NCBI RefSeq assembly: GCF_040869045.1
Contig: NC_090319.1
Coordinates: 69,226,779-69,290,778 of the forward strand
DNA from: Eurosta solidaginis
Lineage: Eukaryota; Arthropoda; Insecta; Diptera; Tephritidae
DNA length: 64,000 nt
Direction of reading: 5' to 3'
Both the position numbers and the translations under genes were made by a program. Below, one piece after another: positions 62,281 to 64,000 of this stretch (position 1 is its first letter; each line of letters opens with the position of its first letter). The notes under the pieces are model-generated. The model was not told where the DNA came from. It did no database searches and was given only the letters and a program-made list of their open reading frames with translations.

Positions 62281-62876
62281 TTTGTGTTGCTGTGTTGTTG
62301 ATTGCACACACTTGCAGTTCAAAGCCTATTTTGTTGCTAATATCACAGATTCATTCGTGCGATTTCGTATCGCTGATATTCGTACTTATTTGGAATCGAT
62401 CCAAATTGTTGCAATTTTATGAGTTTTCTGGTGTACTCAAGCGCTCTGCCTATCATGTTGATTATTTCATGTACTTACACGATTTTTGCCGCGAAAAGTT
62501 CACAAATTTCATAGGCATGAAGGTATGCACATGTGCAGCTTCGAGTTTCTGGATCATGATGCCTTGCAAACTGAAAATAGATATGAAAGCAATTTGAAGA
62601 TCAGTGAGTGGTTATTTATTTTCAAACTAATGCAAAACTTTTCTTTATAACAATGTATGAATCTAAAGTCTGGAGTAATTAGGGCAAAACAGCCGATCTA
62701 ATGGACCGATTTTCGTAATTCAAGTCTTAAGCTGAAATATATCTCCGACAGTGCTACACTTTGCCGAACTGCTTGTCTCATGATATTATAAACTGTATGA
62801 TTAGAGGAAACCAATAAACGTCAACACGCCCTCTTAACCTTCTTTCTTTATTCGCCAAGCGAGTCGATAGTCGTAC
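62281..62876 (-). promoter_or_regulatory. Sulf1: Sulf1 5' flank, probably 5' UTR
   Basis: Directly upstream of the start codon. The Sulf1 frame stays open to about 62,322 but contains no further ATG. No TATA box, initiator or splice acceptor could be fixed with confidence, so the transcription start and any non-coding first exon are unplaced. Confidence 0.4.
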
Positions 62877-63222
62877 CAAAGAGAATAAATACAATAAGAG
62901 CCGTTACTCGTTATTTTGTGGCGAGTATCGCGCTGGAAATTGAAAAAATTGATGCCGAATGTTTTCTGAGAGGGATATTTTTAATTGTCTCGCATTTATC
63001 CATGCCGTGTAGGCCCCTTGTGCAACTGTGATTTTTGGAAAGAGAACTAAATAAATTAATTAGACACAGTCGAAAAATAAACACAAATACCCCACGAAAA
63101 TGTATAGAAGACATTTATAAACATCTCGCCCAAAAAAAAAGTAGCGACTACCTCTCAGTATACATCGAGTAAATGCCAAAAAAAATAACGAGTGACGGCT
63201 CTTATTGTATTTATCCTCTTTG
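62877..63222 (+). mobile_element. 346-bp MITE with about 40-bp inverted ends (copy 2), upstream of Sulf1
   Basis: Same ends as 57,557-57,901; flanked by GTCGTAC at 62,870-62,876 and 63,223-63,229. Differs from copy 1 by few substitutions. Lies 597 bp upstream of the Sulf1 start codon. Confidence 0.85.
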
Positions 63223-64000
63223 GTCGTACGTCAATGAAGCATTTGGACTTAGTTTACTCTTTTTGGTTTTGAGATGGACAGGGATGGAGATAGGGACAAG
63301 GAAAGGCAGAGGTAGAACCAGATGATGCGCGAAGAAAGATTGAAGGAGAAGGAAGGAGAGAGGGAGATAACGAGTTAGAGAAGAAGAAGGAGAAGTAAAA
63401 GGAATTTTTCAGGAGAATGAGAAAAAGTTGATCAAAAATAGAAAGAGAATAGAATGACAGATATGAGAATAGAAGAGGATAACAAATGCGAGCAGTGTAA
63501 GTATTCATCATAAGTAATAGCTAAAAAATAACTTTTCAAAATAAATTGCAATTTCTGAAAAACAAATGCGCGCACACATACTTAGCAGACCAGGCTGGCT
63601 CGGGCGACTCTTTTCGTTTACAGTGACGTGAAAATATAAAGTTGTTCGCAAAACAACCAGTCTGTAATAGTTAACCGTCTTCTTCTTAGTGGCGGACAAG
63701 AGCAGAACACGTGGTGCACGTTTTGCTCCTCCTTAATATATCCCCTGCGGCGACAGTAATCGTGGCATTTGATTGCCAGGGACCAGCTTGAGTGCCTTTC
63801 AAATAGTTTGTATGCGATTCCTTTCCAGAAGCGACAGCTCCTGCTTATTTAGGGACAAAAAAGTGCTTAAGCGTTCTTTATCATAGAAGTGCCAACCCAG
63901 TCTGGTCTATCGCGTGGTAAAAGTGCTGAACAGGGCACATTTGCTATACGTACAATGGTTGCGCTCGCACGGACATTGAAAGAGGTGATAAGCTATTTAT
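63223..64000. other. Upstream DNA; purine-rich tract
   Basis: 63,262-63,480 is almost pure A/G on the plus strand (GAAGGAGAAGGAAGGAGAG). After 63,500 no gene, repeat end or domain is recognised; frames here are short. Confidence 0.5.

Noticed and set aside
62281..62322. Sulf1 start 14 codons further upstream
   Set aside because: The frame is open there, but the upstream codon is TTG; the ATG at 62,280 directly precedes a typical signal peptide.

Overview
This is nuclear DNA of a higher fly, AT-rich and dominated by transposable elements. The one recognisable host gene is Sulf1, the extracellular heparan-sulfate 6-O-endosulfatase, on the minus strand. Its exon sequences are very close in style to the Drosophila protein, but the introns and repeats are much larger. 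The repeat set (a tRNA-headed SINE, repeats with CAA tails, and 'CTTACTTGTT'-ended tandem-repeat elements) suggests a tephritid fruit fly; that placement is inference.

Layout. 1-31,000 is intergenic and made almost wholly of nested transposons: the 3' end of a gypsy-type LTR element at the left edge, two related LINEs (4,116-6,905 plus strand, decayed; 20,076-22,765 minus strand, with an intact 757-residue RT reading frame), a three-deep nest of DNA transposons (7,948-10,396), several MITE pairs with clear target duplications, a 3.4-kb repeat holding a 130-bp tandem array (14,745-18,215), and a 3.2-kb element with long inverted arms and captured reading frames (22,995-26,156). 31,000-38,200 continues with a split solo LTR, LINE remnants and a hAT-like element with three further repeats inside it.

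Sulf1 runs from 62,280 down to 38,334. I could place 12 coding exons whose splice sites and phases all fit, giving an open frame of 5,121 bp (1,706 residues plus stop). Introns are of two kinds: 63-80 bp introns with no insertions, and 3.5-6.4-kb introns filled with transposons. Insertions sit very close to splice sites at exon 8 (a solo LTR 15 nt from the acceptor) and exon 10 (an LTR-like sequence about 14 nt beyond the donor). The last two exons add a fly-type low-complexity tail; retention of the intron after exon 10 would instead end the protein near the place where vertebrate SULFs end.

I found no complete new gene system. The signals most worth a second look are a hammerhead-ribozyme-like fold in a Penelope-like remnant (60,514-60,565, minus), the LTR that seems to provide a TACTAAC branch site to Sulf1, the inverted-arm element with captured reading frames, and MITE families of exact, shared length with target duplications.
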